The translations under genes and the position numbers were made by a program. A stretch of 64,000 nt of DNA from Pseudomonadota bacterium (GTDB taxonomy: Bacteria > Pseudomonadota > Gammaproteobacteria > Steroidobacterales > Steroidobacteraceae). Each line of letters starts with the position of its first letter. Position 1 is the first letter of the stretch. Below, one piece after another: positions 17,396 to 26,273 of this stretch. The stretch lies in the NCBI GenBank assembly GCA_023417315.1, contig JAEZFW010000072.1, forward strand, positions 1 to 64,000. Direction: 5' to 3'. Below the pieces are notes generated by a model. The model was not told the origin of the DNA. It saw only the letters and a program-made list of their open reading frames with translations, and searched no databases.

Positions 17396-17887
17396 ATGAC
17401 ATTCCGCGATTTGCATTCCATTCGCGCCCCCATTGCCGCAGCTGCCGTCGTGATGTTGAGCAGCGCCGCGAGCGCATCCCCGCACTACCCGGATCACCGA
17501 AGCGCGCGATGCGCCAAGCAGTTCGAGCAGGCTCAGAGAGTCGATATGGAATCGTTCAGAGACTACGACGCCGAGACGTTTCGGGAGGTTCACCATCCGG
17601 ATGCTGTCACGATATTCGCCAGCGGCCATGCCTTCTATGGAATCGATGCAATCATGGGTGCGCTCGCTTCGCACTTCGAGAATCGAGAAGCGATTTGGGC
17701 ATGGAGCGAGGTCTACCGAGTGGTGGATGGCTGCAAGAGCGCCTTCATTCTTTACGACGCAACGTACACGATCCCGTCGATCGGATATCACCAGCGCACG
17801 CTCACAGGCGTGACGTATACCTATACGGGGAAGAAGTGGCTCGCTGTGGCCGATCAGGGCACGTATCTCGAGCCGCCGGCGTCATGA
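17396..17887 (+). CDS. Secreted SnoaL/NTF2-like domain protein
   Basis: A 163-residue protein with a cleavable signal peptide (hydrophobic to SSAASA at about residues 14-28) and a cone-shaped NTF2/SnoaL-like domain (FRDYDAETFREVHHPDAVTIFASG, then a C-terminal GVTYTYTGKKW sheet). Such domains bind small hydrophobic ligands or act as isomerases; none of the classical catalytic residues can be assigned here. The ATG at 17396 has AAGGAGA 6 nt upstream and is preferred to the frame start at 17276. Divergent from the MocR gene. Confidence 0.65.
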   Translation: MTFRDLHSIRAPIAAAAVVMLSSAASASPHYPDHRSARCAKQFEQAQRVDMESFRDYDAETFREVHHPDAVTIFASGHAFYGIDAIMGALASHFENREAIWAWSEVYRVVDGCKSAFILYDATYTIPSIGYHQRTLTGVTYTYTGKKWLAVADQGTYLEPPAS

Positions 17888-18378
17888 ATGTAGCTTGTTG
17901 ACTCAGAGACGGTCCGGACAGCTCTAGCCTTCGCGAGGCGGCGAGCGACAGCAGCGCCCTCAGCACCGCTGCTCGTTCGTCGCCCGCGGAGCGTCTTTCG
18001 AGGCCGGCTGACGGATATCAGGATCCCGCATTGCCCATCCCGAACCGCCAACTGCGCACGTGATGTCTCGCTCGCGCGAGACTCGGCCGGGTTTTGATTG
18101 CGTGTCTTGATTGGACATCTGCGTTTGCTGCGGGGACGACGCACCGGGATGCACTCGATCCCAACGCTCCTGACAGGCAGCGTGCCCCTCTTGACCGGTC
18201 GAAAGTACACGCATCGATCCGGGAAGATGGTTCATGGTAACGATGCGGATCCGACGAGTTGCTCACGTAGACGCTCTGACTGGCTCTATCGGAGCCATTG
18301 AATGGCTCTTTAGGACGATGTCGCTCGCACCTGATGTTCTCGAAACTGCGCACCCTTCGAAGGCCAGGAAGATTTCCA
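17888..18378. other. Intergenic stretch without recognisable gene
   Basis: About 490 bp. The frames open here on both strands show no family character, signal peptide or good ribosome binding site. It ends in the leader of the cytochrome gene (AGGAAG at 18366-18371). Confidence 0.5.
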
Positions 18379-19251
18379 GTGCGCAGAGCTCTCAAATGGC
18401 TTGGTATTTGCCTCCTGTCCATCTTCGCGCTGGTCGTTGTCGCGGCCGGTTACGTCTACATCGCTTCCGAAGCGCTCATGGCGCGCACGTACGACGTGCC
18501 ACTCACTTCCTTTCAAGCACCGGACGATGCAGAGGCGATCGAGAAGGGCAGAAGACTCGCCACGGTCTACGGCTGCCGAAATTGTCATAGCGCCGATCTC
18601 GAAGGCTCGGTAATGCATGATGATCCGAACGTCGCGCGCATTACTGCACCGAACATCACTCCGATCATCAAGCGTTACAGTGATGCCGAGCTCGAGCGCC
18701 TGATTCGGCGTGGCGTGAAACAGGATGGCAAGAGCCTATGGATCATGCCTTCGGCGATGTACAACCAGATGAGCGACGAAGACGTCGGCGCAATCATTGC
18801 CTATGTTCGGACCGTTCCTGAACGAAGCGGTGTGGAAGGTGGCATCGCGCTGCGCAAACTAGGACGCATCGGCGTCGTGATGGAAATGGTCAAGCCTGCC
18901 GCCGTCGATGTAGACAATCACGTCTATCGCGCCACATCGAACGATGCAGACCCGCTAGCTCGAGGCAAGTATCTAGCGATGACCGCCTGCACCGAATGCC
19001 ATGGCGCGAACTTGGAGGGCTGGGACCTTGCGAAAGCACCGAGCTTGGTCGTCGCCGCGGGATATTCAGAAGGAGACTTTACGAAGCTGATGCGCACCGG
19101 CGAAGGTGTCGGCGGACGCAAGTTGGGATTGATGGGCGAGATGGGAAGAAAGCGATTCTCAGCCCTCACCGACGAGGAAGTGCGTGCGCTGCGCGAGTAT
19201 TTGTTGGAATTTGCGCGCACGCGAGCCGCTGCTGCGCCGAGCGGAGCTTAG
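18379..19251 (+). CDS. Membrane-anchored dihaem cytochrome c
   Basis: A 290-residue protein with an uncleaved N-terminal anchor (ALKWLGICLLSIFALVVVAAGYVYIAS) and two cytochrome c domains facing the periplasm. The haem sites are C66-RN-C69-H70 and C204-TE-C207-H208, and a distal methionine is likely in each (IMPSAMYNQM, then a GLMGEMGRKR segment). This layout is seen in electron-transfer subunits of periplasmic alcohol or aldehyde dehydrogenases, but no such dehydrogenase is next to it. I chose the GTG at 18379 because AGGAAG lies 7 nt upstream; an ATG at 18334 and a TTG at 18298 are alternatives. Confidence 0.8.
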   Translation: MRRALKWLGICLLSIFALVVVAAGYVYIASEALMARTYDVPLTSFQAPDDAEAIEKGRRLATVYGCRNCHSADLEGSVMHDDPNVARITAPNITPIIKRYSDAELERLIRRGVKQDGKSLWIMPSAMYNQMSDEDVGAIIAYVRTVPERSGVEGGIALRKLGRIGVVMEMVKPAAVDVDNHVYRATSNDADPLARGKYLAMTACTECHGANLEGWDLAKAPSLVVAAGYSEGDFTKLMRTGEGVGGRKLGLMGEMGRKRFSALTDEEVRALREYLLEFARTRAAAAPSGA

Positions 19252-19256
19252 TCGGA

Positions 19257-19550
19257 TCAGTTGAACCATCCTTCGAACTCACCTCCGCCGCTCTTGCCTT
19301 GCACGACGAGCGCGGGGCCGCGCCAACATGCTGCGTTGACGTCATTCGGCGTCATGGGCGGGTCAGCCGAATTAGGATCACCTCCGGGTGCAATGCAGCC
19401 ATCGCGCTCCGGATCGATTCCGACCACCTGGATGATATGTGCATCGGGGAGCTCGATCTCGAGCGGGTCGGCATCATCGGCTGGACACGTTCCCCAATCG
19501 TCATCGTAGTGGTGCTCGAGTGGTGACGAATTGCCACTCCGATCCCAGTG
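19257..19550 (-). pseudogene. Possible C-terminal fragment of an unrecognised acidic protein
   Basis: An open frame of 97 codons on the minus strand between a stop at 19551-19553 and its own stop at 19257-19259, with no ATG in a useful place. The composition is protein-like and acidic: an HHYDDDWG segment, LEIELPDAHII, GIDPERDGC and an end of GKSGGGEFEGWFN. The upstream part could be in one of the other two frames (for example the frame starting MKLIPPLLLGP at 19648), which would make this a frameshifted gene. I do not recognise the family. Nothing else is evident in 19252-19797. Confidence 0.3.
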
Positions 19551-19797
19551 TCAAATCGCGCTTCCAAACATGCAGCTTGCGATGCTCCGTATGACAATAC
19601 AACGTGACGACTGCACCCAGACACTGGACCAAGTAGGAGCGGCGGGATGAGCTTCATCGGACCTCCCTTCTGGAAGACGAGGCCGGTACGTTGACTGCAA
19701 TGCACGGCGCGCCAACGAACCGCGAGCGCCTCGCGGAGAGTTCTGCTCAACGATACGCGCTGCGCATCATCCGCCCCATGTCCGGAGGTCTTAATCG

Positions 19798-20259
19798 TCA
19801 GCGCTGGTACGTTGCGATCGTTTCCGCTTCAGCAAGGATGTGCGGCTTTACAGCTTTCCAAAGATCTGCCGCGTTCTGATCTGGCGAAAGATCGATGCGT
19901 TCGGCATCGAGCGCAGCGATACGAAAATGATAATGGTGGACTCCGTGGCCCTTCGGCGGTTGAGGACCATCATATCTGTGGTGGCCAAAATCGTTTCGTC
20001 CGACGAGCAGTTCGCGGCTTCGTACGTTGCCAGCGCCTTCGGGCACGCCATCTTGATCTGCGGCGATGTTGCACAGCGCCCAATGACGAAACACCCCGGA
20101 CGGCGCGTCGGGATCTTCACACACGATGGCGAAGCTTCTCGTGCCGCGCGGCGGATCTGACCAGTTCAGCGGCGGCGAGAGGTTCTCACCATCCAACGTG
20201 TACTTCCTGGGCATGCTGGTGCCTTCTGCAAAGGCAGGACTGTGGATTGCGAAGCTCAT
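19798..20259 (-). CDS. YbhB/YbcL family Raf kinase inhibitor-like protein (PEBP)
   Basis: A 153-residue cytosolic PEBP-fold protein. The ligand-pocket motifs are present: PRKYTLDGENLSPPLNW, the DPDAPSG segment with the downstream FRHWALCNI strand, and GHGVHHYHFRI. Family members in bacteria bind anionic groups and are linked to stress phenotypes but have no firm biochemical role. GGAGGAGCC precedes the ATG at 20259. It is a single gene. Confidence 0.9.
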   Translation of the reverse strand: MSFAIHSPAFAEGTSMPRKYTLDGENLSPPLNWSDPPRGTRSFAIVCEDPDAPSGVFRHWALCNIAADQDGVPEGAGNVRSRELLVGRNDFGHHRYDGPQPPKGHGVHHYHFRIAALDAERIDLSPDQNAADLWKAVKPHILAEAETIATYQR

Positions 20260-20473
20260 ATGGGCTCCTCCGGTCGCTCAATCTCGCCACTTCTCGGTTT
20301 GAACACCGATCCGCCAATATACGCGTCACGCCAGCACTTCTCGCTTTGCACTCCCACGTACTGATGTCTCGTCAGACGAAAGCGCCGTGCAAACACCCAG
20401 CAGCATCATCCGCGATTCGCAACAACGGCTCACGCCAGACTTGGTCGACTGGCGCTCACGGAGCGCGCAGCAC

Positions 20474-21937
20474 TCATCGCGGCCGGATGTTCTGGTTGAA
20501 GTGGAAGACGTTGTCGGGGTCGTACGTCATCTTCACGTCCACCAGCCGGTCGTAGACAGAGTCGCCGTACGCTTCGCGGACGCGGCCGGGATCTTCGTCG
20601 TTGCCGAGGAAGTTGACATAGACGCCTTCGCGGAAGCGGCCGAGGGCCGCGAAGAATTCCCTCGTCCACGCGGTGTCGCGCTCGCCGAAGTCCTCGCCCG
20701 GTCGCCACACGCTGTCGATCGTCATCGCATGCGACACCTGCCGATTCCCGAACGCCGTTGCGTGATCCGCCACTCGGCTCACCGCGCCTTTCAGATGGAA
20801 CATCGCCACGTATGACCGAGGCGACTCGCAGGAGAACGCATGCTCGGCGATCACCTCGATGAGGTCGTCGCGGAGCTCGGGGAGATGTGTCGACTTCCAG
20901 TAGTAATTCCAACCGTGCATGACGGTCGAGTCGAGCGCGCTTTGGAATCCCACGTACGATGTGGGCCCGATCAGATCGAGAAGAGGAGCTCGGAATGCGC
21001 GGAGCGGGCGGAGGCGCTCCTCACCGTCTGAGATCGGTCCGACGTAACTGACACCCACCATCATCACCGGGCGCCAGTGCAGATCTTTGGGAATGACCGG
21101 TAGTGGCGGCGCGGCGCCGAACCGCACGACCGTGCCGAGCTCGCCGGGCGCGTCGTGCACGAAGTCGCGGTAGAAGCGCAGAACGTCCTTGGCTTCCGTC
21201 GCGTCCCAGAGAATGGGCCCTGCGAGGATGGTCGGCCCGACGGGGTGGAGATGGAACTCGAACGAGGTGACCACACCGAAATTGCCGCCGCCGCCTCGCA
21301 ACGCCCAGAACAGGTCCGTATGCTCGTGCTCGGATGCGCGCAGCAGCTTGCCGTCGGCTGTCACAACGTCGGCGGCGAGCAAGTTATCAACCGTGAGTCC
21401 GTGCTTGCGCATCAGCCAACCGACGCCACCGCCGAGCGTGAGCCCCGCGACACCAGTGTGGCTCACGATTCCGCCAGTGGTTGCGAGACCGTGCGTCTGT
21501 GTCTCGCGATCGACGTCGCCCCACAGCGCACCACCTTGCACCCAAGCCTTGCGGCTGACCGGATCGACTCGCACGCCCCGCATTGACGAGAGGTCGATGA
21601 CGACTCCATCGTCGCAGATCGCTGTGCCCGCGACGTTGTGGCCGCCGCCTCGTATCGAGATCTCGAGATCGTGCTCGCGCGCGAAGCGCATCGCGGCAAC
21701 TACATCGCTGGTCCCGATGCAGCGGGCGATCAGCGCCGGGCGCCGATCGATGGCACCGTTCCAGACTGCGCGCGCAGTGTCGTAATCGCGGTCGCCGGCG
21801 TTGATCAACTGGCCTCGGAACTCGTCGATCGACATCGTGTTACCCGTGTTGCCGCGCAGCGCGCTCGTCGAACAACCACTCAACACACTTGCGGAGGCAG
21901 CGCCCACTGCCGCCTCGATGAACTGTCTGCGTTGCAT
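20474..21937 (-). CDS. FAD-linked oxidoreductase, berberine-bridge-enzyme-like
   Basis: A 487-residue VAO/BBE-family flavoprotein. The N-terminus carries a Tat-like RRQFI pair and a lipobox-like LSGC (Cys near residue 21), so it may be an exported lipoprotein. FAD-binding motifs are IRGGGHNVAG, where His100 is the usual 8alpha attachment site, and TLGGGVGWLMRKHGLT; the cysteine that makes the second covalent link in many BBE proteins is replaced in this segment. The BBE C-terminal motif YVNFLGNDEDP plus FHFNQNI is present. The ATG at 21937 follows GGGAGAG. It is divergent from an HxlR regulator, a common control arrangement for redox enzymes. Confidence 0.85.
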   Translation of the reverse strand: MQRRQFIEAAVGAASASVLSGCSTSALRGNTGNTMSIDEFRGQLINAGDRDYDTARAVWNGAIDRRPALIARCIGTSDVVAAMRFAREHDLEISIRGGGHNVAGTAICDDGVVIDLSSMRGVRVDPVSRKAWVQGGALWGDVDRETQTHGLATTGGIVSHTGVAGLTLGGGVGWLMRKHGLTVDNLLAADVVTADGKLLRASEHEHTDLFWALRGGGGNFGVVTSFEFHLHPVGPTILAGPILWDATEAKDVLRFYRDFVHDAPGELGTVVRFGAAPPLPVIPKDLHWRPVMMVGVSYVGPISDGEERLRPLRAFRAPLLDLIGPTSYVGFQSALDSTVMHGWNYYWKSTHLPELRDDLIEVIAEHAFSCESPRSYVAMFHLKGAVSRVADHATAFGNRQVSHAMTIDSVWRPGEDFGERDTAWTREFFAALGRFREGVYVNFLGNDEDPGRVREAYGDSVYDRLVDVKMTYDPDNVFHFNQNIRPR

Positions 21938-22064
21938 GTGACTCTCCCGTTCTCCACCACGATCGGCGCTTTGCTGTCGTGGCTGATCACCGCGGTCGTT
22001 GGTGTCGTCATCGTTGTCTCCCGGTCTCGACGGCCACATCGAACCACCGCGGAGCGCGGCCGAA

Positions 22065-22083
22065 AAGTCAAAAATCTGGACTT
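22065..22083. promoter_or_regulatory. Candidate HxlR operator
   Basis: AAGTC at 22065-22069 and GACTT at 22079-22083 form an inverted repeat in the 179-bp divergent region between the FAD oxidoreductase and HxlR genes. The position is right for a shared operator, but the arms are short. Confidence 0.3.
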
Positions 22084-22116
22084 CACAACTAAAGGCGGCG
22101 GGAGAACACTGTTGTC

Positions 22117-22815
22117 ATGAGGACCTACGGTCAGTACTGCCCGATCGCTCGTGGCGCCGAGATCTTCGCCGAGCGCTGGACGCCGCTGATCATCCGCAAC
22201 CTGCACCTTGGCTGCGGAAACTTCAGCGAGATCCTGGAAGGCGCGCCTGGACTATCTCGTACGTTGCTCTCACAACGACTCAAACAGCTCGAACGGCTCG
22301 GTGTCGTCGAGTCAGCGCCCAAGCCCGGCGGACGCGGGCAGCACTACGAGCTCACTTCTGCGGGTCACGACCTGTTCGCTGTCTGCCAGTCGCTCGGCGA
22401 GTGGGGTGCGCGTTGGCTCGAGATCGCGCCCGAGAACCTCGACCCCTTCGTGGCACTGTGGTCGATGTGCAATGCGCTGCGCCGAGACCGACTTCCGCAT
22501 CGTCGTGTCGTCATCCGCTTCGACTTCAGCGGCCGGCCACGTCGCGAGCGCTATTGGCTACTCATCGAGCTCGGAGACACGGAGATCTGCAAGACGTATC
22601 CCGGCCTCGACGAGGATCTCTACATCACCGCGGAAGCCGAAGCCTTTGTCAAATGGCACGCGGGCCAACTCACCTGGGCCCAAGCAACCGGCGAGGGTCG
22701 CATTCAACTCGCGGGCACTCCGTCGCTCGTAAAGGCCTTTCCAACCTGGAACGCTCGCAGCATGTTCGCCCACATCAGGCATGTCTCTCGCACGGCCGCG
22801 AATCCAGCAGGCTGA
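22117..22815 (+). CDS. HxlR family transcriptional regulator
   Basis: A 232-residue regulator with an HxlR-type winged helix in residues 1-100: YCPIARGAEIFAERWTPLII, then the recognition region PGLSRTLLSQRLKQLERLGVV and the wing GGRGQHYELTSAG. The C-terminal half (about 115-225) is longer than in minimal HxlR proteins and resembles an SCP2-like/effector domain. The family mostly responds to electrophiles or redox signals. It is divergent from the FAD oxidoreductase and probably regulates it and itself. Confidence 0.85.
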   Translation: MRTYGQYCPIARGAEIFAERWTPLIIRNLHLGCGNFSEILEGAPGLSRTLLSQRLKQLERLGVVESAPKPGGRGQHYELTSAGHDLFAVCQSLGEWGARWLEIAPENLDPFVALWSMCNALRRDRLPHRRVVIRFDFSGRPRRERYWLLIELGDTEICKTYPGLDEDLYITAEAEAFVKWHAGQLTWAQATGEGRIQLAGTPSLVKAFPTWNARSMFAHIRHVSRTAANPAG

Positions 22816-22892
22816 CATCACCGAAACGGGAAGCGTCTGCTATTGCTCGAGTACGGGTATTCGGATGTCGAAAGCTCGACACTGAATGAAGT

Positions 22893-22909
22893 ACTCTTGT
22901 AGCAAGAGT
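22893..22909. terminator. Short perfect hairpin downstream of the HxlR gene
   Basis: ACTCTTG-TAG-CAAGAGT, a 7-bp perfect stem with a 3-nt loop. It lies 78 bp past the HxlR stop and before the LysE gene, and may limit read-through. The rest of 22816-23053 shows nothing else. Confidence 0.35.
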
Positions 22910-23053
22910 GGCTCAAAAACACTCGCGTCTAGGCTCGAGCGACGCTGTGCCCCTGCATCTGCGCAGCAAGTGTGACGATTGCCAAGACTTGCTCGCTCCC
23001 GCAACAATCAGGTGCGGTGCGTGCCGGAGCATCTGGTGCAATGGAGGTCGCGA

Positions 23054-23680
23054 ATGAGTTCCTTCTCGTTGCTGTTGTTCTGCCTCACCGTCTTGCCGCT
23101 CATATTCACGCCCGGACCGGACATCCTCTACATCACGACTCGTGGCATTGCGCAGGGCAGGCGCGCGGCACTGATTTCGACGGCGGGAGTCTGCGCAGGC
23201 TATGTCGCGCACACGATGATGGCGGTGGCGGGGCTGACGGCGATCCTGTATGCGTCGGAGTTCTTGTTCAACGTCATTCGCTATGTCGGTGCAGCGTATC
23301 TGCTGTATCTCGGCGTCAACGCTCTGCGCAGCAAGACGCAGTTCGAGCTTCTCGGAAATCGTGAGGCGCACAATGCGCGCTGGCTGTTCCTCACGGGCAT
23401 GGCCACGAGCGTCATGAATCCGAAAGGCATACTGCTCTTCTTTGCTTATTTGCCGCAGTTTGTGTCTCCTGACGCCGGTTCCGTTCCGATGCAGCTACTT
23501 ATCGTCGGCACGCTGTTCACGCTGATGTGCGGCAGCGTCTACGGGGTCTATGCATTTTTCTCGAGTGCGATTGGGCACCGATTATCAAACGCGCCGCGTT
23601 TCGCTGATGCGATGCGATGGTTGACGGCAAGTGTGTTCATAGGCCTCGGGCTGCGGCTGCTGTTCTCAGAACGTCGATAG
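23054..23680 (+). CDS. LysE/RhtB family exporter
   Basis: A 208-residue inner-membrane protein with about six hydrophobic helices and the family N-terminal signature (FTPGPDILYITTRGIAQGRRAA) and the second-half NPKGILLF motif. Members export amino acids and derivatives such as lysine, threonine and homoserine lactone; the substrate is not predictable. The ATG at 23054 follows GGAGGT, so the frame start at 22979 (TTG) is not used. No linked LysR gene is adjacent on this side. Confidence 0.9.
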   Translation: MSSFSLLLFCLTVLPLIFTPGPDILYITTRGIAQGRRAALISTAGVCAGYVAHTMMAVAGLTAILYASEFLFNVIRYVGAAYLLYLGVNALRSKTQFELLGNREAHNARWLFLTGMATSVMNPKGILLFFAYLPQFVSPDAGSVPMQLLIVGTLFTLMCGSVYGVYAFFSSAIGHRLSNAPRFADAMRWLTASVFIGLGLRLLFSERR

Positions 23681-23708
23681 GTCAACGGTGCTGCTGGAAT
23701 GCGGCTCT

Positions 23709-24830
23709 TCATATCTGCTCGCACGGTTTGATGTCACCGAGTGGACTCAACAACGCTGGATCGAAATCCGTGAGCGCCTGTCCTGTGCGGACGCGATGCG
23801 GCCAGTTCGGATTGCTCAGCGCGCCTCGACCCAAGGCAATCAAGTCCGCACCCTGATCGAGCATTGCCTCTGCCATCGCAGGGTCGTGCAGGTTGCCATT
23901 CGCGATGACGATTGCAGTAGGTGCGCGCTTGCGTGCCAGGGACACGAGACTTGCTGCACCGTCTTCGAACGCTGGACGCCAGGCCTCGAACTCCGTGACG
24001 TGAATGTAGTCGGCATCCGCGGCTGCGAGCGCGCCGAAGATGATCGCCGCGTCGTCTTGGGTGCCGCTCCATTTGTGCGTGTAGTCGTTCACCTTCGCTT
24101 GAGAGATGCGCACGCCGAGCGGCACCGTGCTGCCGATCGCTCTGCGAACTCGCTGAGTGACCTCGCTCGTCAGTCGAATGCGATCTTCAACACACCCTCC
24201 CCACTCATCAGTGCGTCGGTTCGTGTAGTCCGTCAGGAACTGATCGAGCAAGTAGCCGTTCGCCCCATGAACTTCGACTCCATCGAAGCCCGCGACTTCG
24301 ATCGCAAACGTCGCAGCTCGCGCAAAGCCTTCGATCACCTGGCAGATCTCCTCTTGCGAGATCTCGCGCGGTAAGCGGTAGTCGCCTGCACCTCGATAGA
24401 TGCGCATCTGCTGGCCCTTAGGCTGAACGGCGGACGGACCGACAGAGTGATCGCGAAATCGATTGAACTGCGAGAGGGCGCCTGCGTGCATGAGCTGCGC
24501 GACGATCTTGCCTCCCGCGGCATGGACCGTATCGGTCACGTTGCGCCACGCCTTGGCCTGCGCAAGGTCGCTCAGACCAGGTTGATTGCGATAACCCTGC
24601 GAGAACGCCTGATCGGTGTAGATGCCTTCCGTGATCACCAGCCCGAACCCGCCTTTGGCAAAGCGCTCGTAGTAGCGCAGCATTGCATTCGTCACGAAGC
24701 CCTCGTTCGTCGCGCTCACACGCGTCATGGGCGCGACGACGAGTCGATTCTGCAGATGCAGCCCGTTGATGCTTACAGGAGCGAAGAGCGGCGAGTGAGG
24801 CGCTTCGCTCAGCTCAGCTCGCGCAGTCAT
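23709..24830 (-). CDS. NADH:flavin oxidoreductase / Old Yellow Enzyme family
   Basis: A 373-residue cytosolic FMN TIM-barrel enzyme. It shows the N-terminal FMN motif (NRLVVAPMTR), the substrate His/Asn pair (HGANGYLLDQF), an RTDEWGG segment and the C-terminal phosphate-binding VIANGNLHDPAMAEAML plus LGRGALSNP. It probably reduces activated C=C bonds of enones or nitro compounds with NAD(P)H. The ATG overlaps the RidA stop (24827-24830), so it is the second gene of a coupled two-gene operon that is divergent from a LysR regulator. Confidence 0.9.
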   Translation of the reverse strand: MTARAELSEAPHSPLFAPVSINGLHLQNRLVVAPMTRVSATNEGFVTNAMLRYYERFAKGGFGLVITEGIYTDQAFSQGYRNQPGLSDLAQAKAWRNVTDTVHAAGGKIVAQLMHAGALSQFNRFRDHSVGPSAVQPKGQQMRIYRGAGDYRLPREISQEEICQVIEGFARAATFAIEVAGFDGVEVHGANGYLLDQFLTDYTNRRTDEWGGCVEDRIRLTSEVTQRVRRAIGSTVPLGVRISQAKVNDYTHKWSGTQDDAAIIFGALAAADADYIHVTEFEAWRPAFEDGAASLVSLARKRAPTAIVIANGNLHDPAMAEAMLDQGADLIALGRGALSNPNWPHRVRTGQALTDFDPALLSPLGDIKPCEQI

Positions 24831-25219
24831 GATCTAGATTCCGATGCAACTGCGATCGCCTCGATCTCGATCATCGCCTCAGGCGAGTAGAGAGCGGACA
24901 CTTCGACGATCGTGTCTGCGGGATAAGGCGCTGAGAACCACTTCCTGCGCAGCTCGACGATCTTCGGAAAATTCTCCATAGATGTGAGAAAGATCGTGAC
25001 CTTCGCGACTTGGCTAAGACTGGACCCCGCGGCCTTGAGCGCGCGATCGAGATTGCGAAACGCTTGATCGGCTTGCGCATCGAACCCCTTCTCGATTCGA
25101 CCGCTCTCACCGACGCCCGCTTGCCCCGAGACGAACACGAACGGGCCGACTTGAATCGCCTGCGAGAGCAGGTACGGTTCGTAAGGATCAGGCACTGTCT
25201 TGACTTGCTTGAGGTTCAT
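24827..25219 (-). CDS. RidA (YjgF/YER057c/UK114) family protein lacking the catalytic arginine
   Basis: A 130-residue trimer-forming protein. True RidA enamine/imine deaminases have an Arg in the PAR-x-x-VEV motif; here the corresponding segment reads PADTIVEV, with Asp in place of the Arg, so deaminase activity is doubtful and it fits the Rid4-7 type groups better. The C-terminal IEIEAIAV is standard. AAGGAG precedes the ATG with 9 nt spacing. It overlaps the start of the Old Yellow Enzyme gene, suggesting the two work on the same reactive intermediate. Confidence 0.9.
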   Translation of the reverse strand: MNLKQVKTVPDPYEPYLLSQAIQVGPFVFVSGQAGVGESGRIEKGFDAQADQAFRNLDRALKAAGSSLSQVAKVTIFLTSMENFPKIVELRRKWFSAPYPADTIVEVSALYSPEAMIEIEAIAVASESRS

Positions 25220-25355
25220 ACCGAGTTACTCCTTGCCGATGTGGAACATCGCCGTGATCTCTGCCTACACGGCGCAAGGAGTATGCAAACCTGCGGGTGC
25301 GCTGACGAATGCTCATTATTCAAGCGACACATGACTTCAGCTAATCTCACCGACT

Positions 25356-26273
25356 ATGAGAAAGCTCTCCCACTTAGGTGCATTGCGTGTGTTCGAGGTC
25401 GCGGCACGACGCCTCAGCTTCAAAGAAGCCGCCGAGGAATTGCATGTGACGCCCGCGGCGGTGAGCCATCAGATCAAGCTGCTCGAGGAGGCGCTTGGCA
25501 CATCGCTCTTCGAGCGAGGCACAAGGAAAGTGCGATTGACTGCTGCGGGACATCGGCTCTATCCGACGTTGCGCGACGGGTTCGATTCCTTCGAACGAGC
25601 GATCGATGCAGTTAAGCGCTCGCACGAGGCGAAGACGGCCACGTTGTCATCGACGGTGGCATTCATCGCCAAGCGAGTGGCGCCGCGCGTAGGCTCCTTC
25701 ACACAGTTGTTCCCGGAATGGACGTTGCGCTTGGATGCGACGAACAAGGTCGTCGATCTGGATGCAGAAGCCGATGCGGCAATCCGTTACGGGACGGGAG
25801 AGTATCGCGATCTCATCGTCGAGACGCTGTTCCAGGACTTGTTCGCGCCTGTGTGCACACCGACGCTCGCTGCGGCTGCCAGAGAAGATCTGCGGCAAGT
25901 CCCACTGATTCACTTCGAGTGGGGACAAGCAGCGCGCGATCACGAGCTCGCGCCCGTGTGGAGGAACTGGCTGAATCGAGCGGGTCGGCACGATGTCGAC
26001 TCGCAAGCGGGCCTGTCGTTTACCGATGAGATTCATGCCGTGCAAGCAACGATCGCAGGGCAGGGCATCGGGCTGCTCAGCTTGACGCTCGTTGCGGAGG
26101 AGCTCGCGTCAGGCGCGCTCGTCCAACCGTTCGAGCTCACGCTCGAGAGCTACAAGTACAGTCTCGTCTACAGTCAGCGCGCAGCGGAGCGGCCGGCGAC
26201 CCGTGTGCTGCGCGAATGGGTGCGATCGCAGTTCGGCGGAGGTTTATCGCTGTTTCCTCGACAATCCTCCTGA
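25356..26273 (+). CDS. LysR family regulator, GcvA-like
   Basis: A 305-residue LTTR. The N-terminal HTH (LRVFEVAARRLSFKEAAEELHVTPAAVSHQIKLLEE) is followed by the RLTAAGHRLYP linker and a periplasmic-binding-protein-like effector domain. The sequence style (LGALRVFEVAARR, VSHQIK) matches the GcvA subgroup. It is divergent from the ridA-OYE operon with a 136-bp gap and is the likely regulator of it. Its last 137 bp overlap the end of the convergent serine hydrolase frame. Confidence 0.9.
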   Translation: MRKLSHLGALRVFEVAARRLSFKEAAEELHVTPAAVSHQIKLLEEALGTSLFERGTRKVRLTAAGHRLYPTLRDGFDSFERAIDAVKRSHEAKTATLSSTVAFIAKRVAPRVGSFTQLFPEWTLRLDATNKVVDLDAEADAAIRYGTGEYRDLIVETLFQDLFAPVCTPTLAAAAREDLRQVPLIHFEWGQAARDHELAPVWRNWLNRAGRHDVDSQAGLSFTDEIHAVQATIAGQGIGLLSLTLVAEELASGALVQPFELTLESYKYSLVYSQRAAERPATRVLREWVRSQFGGGLSLFPRQSS

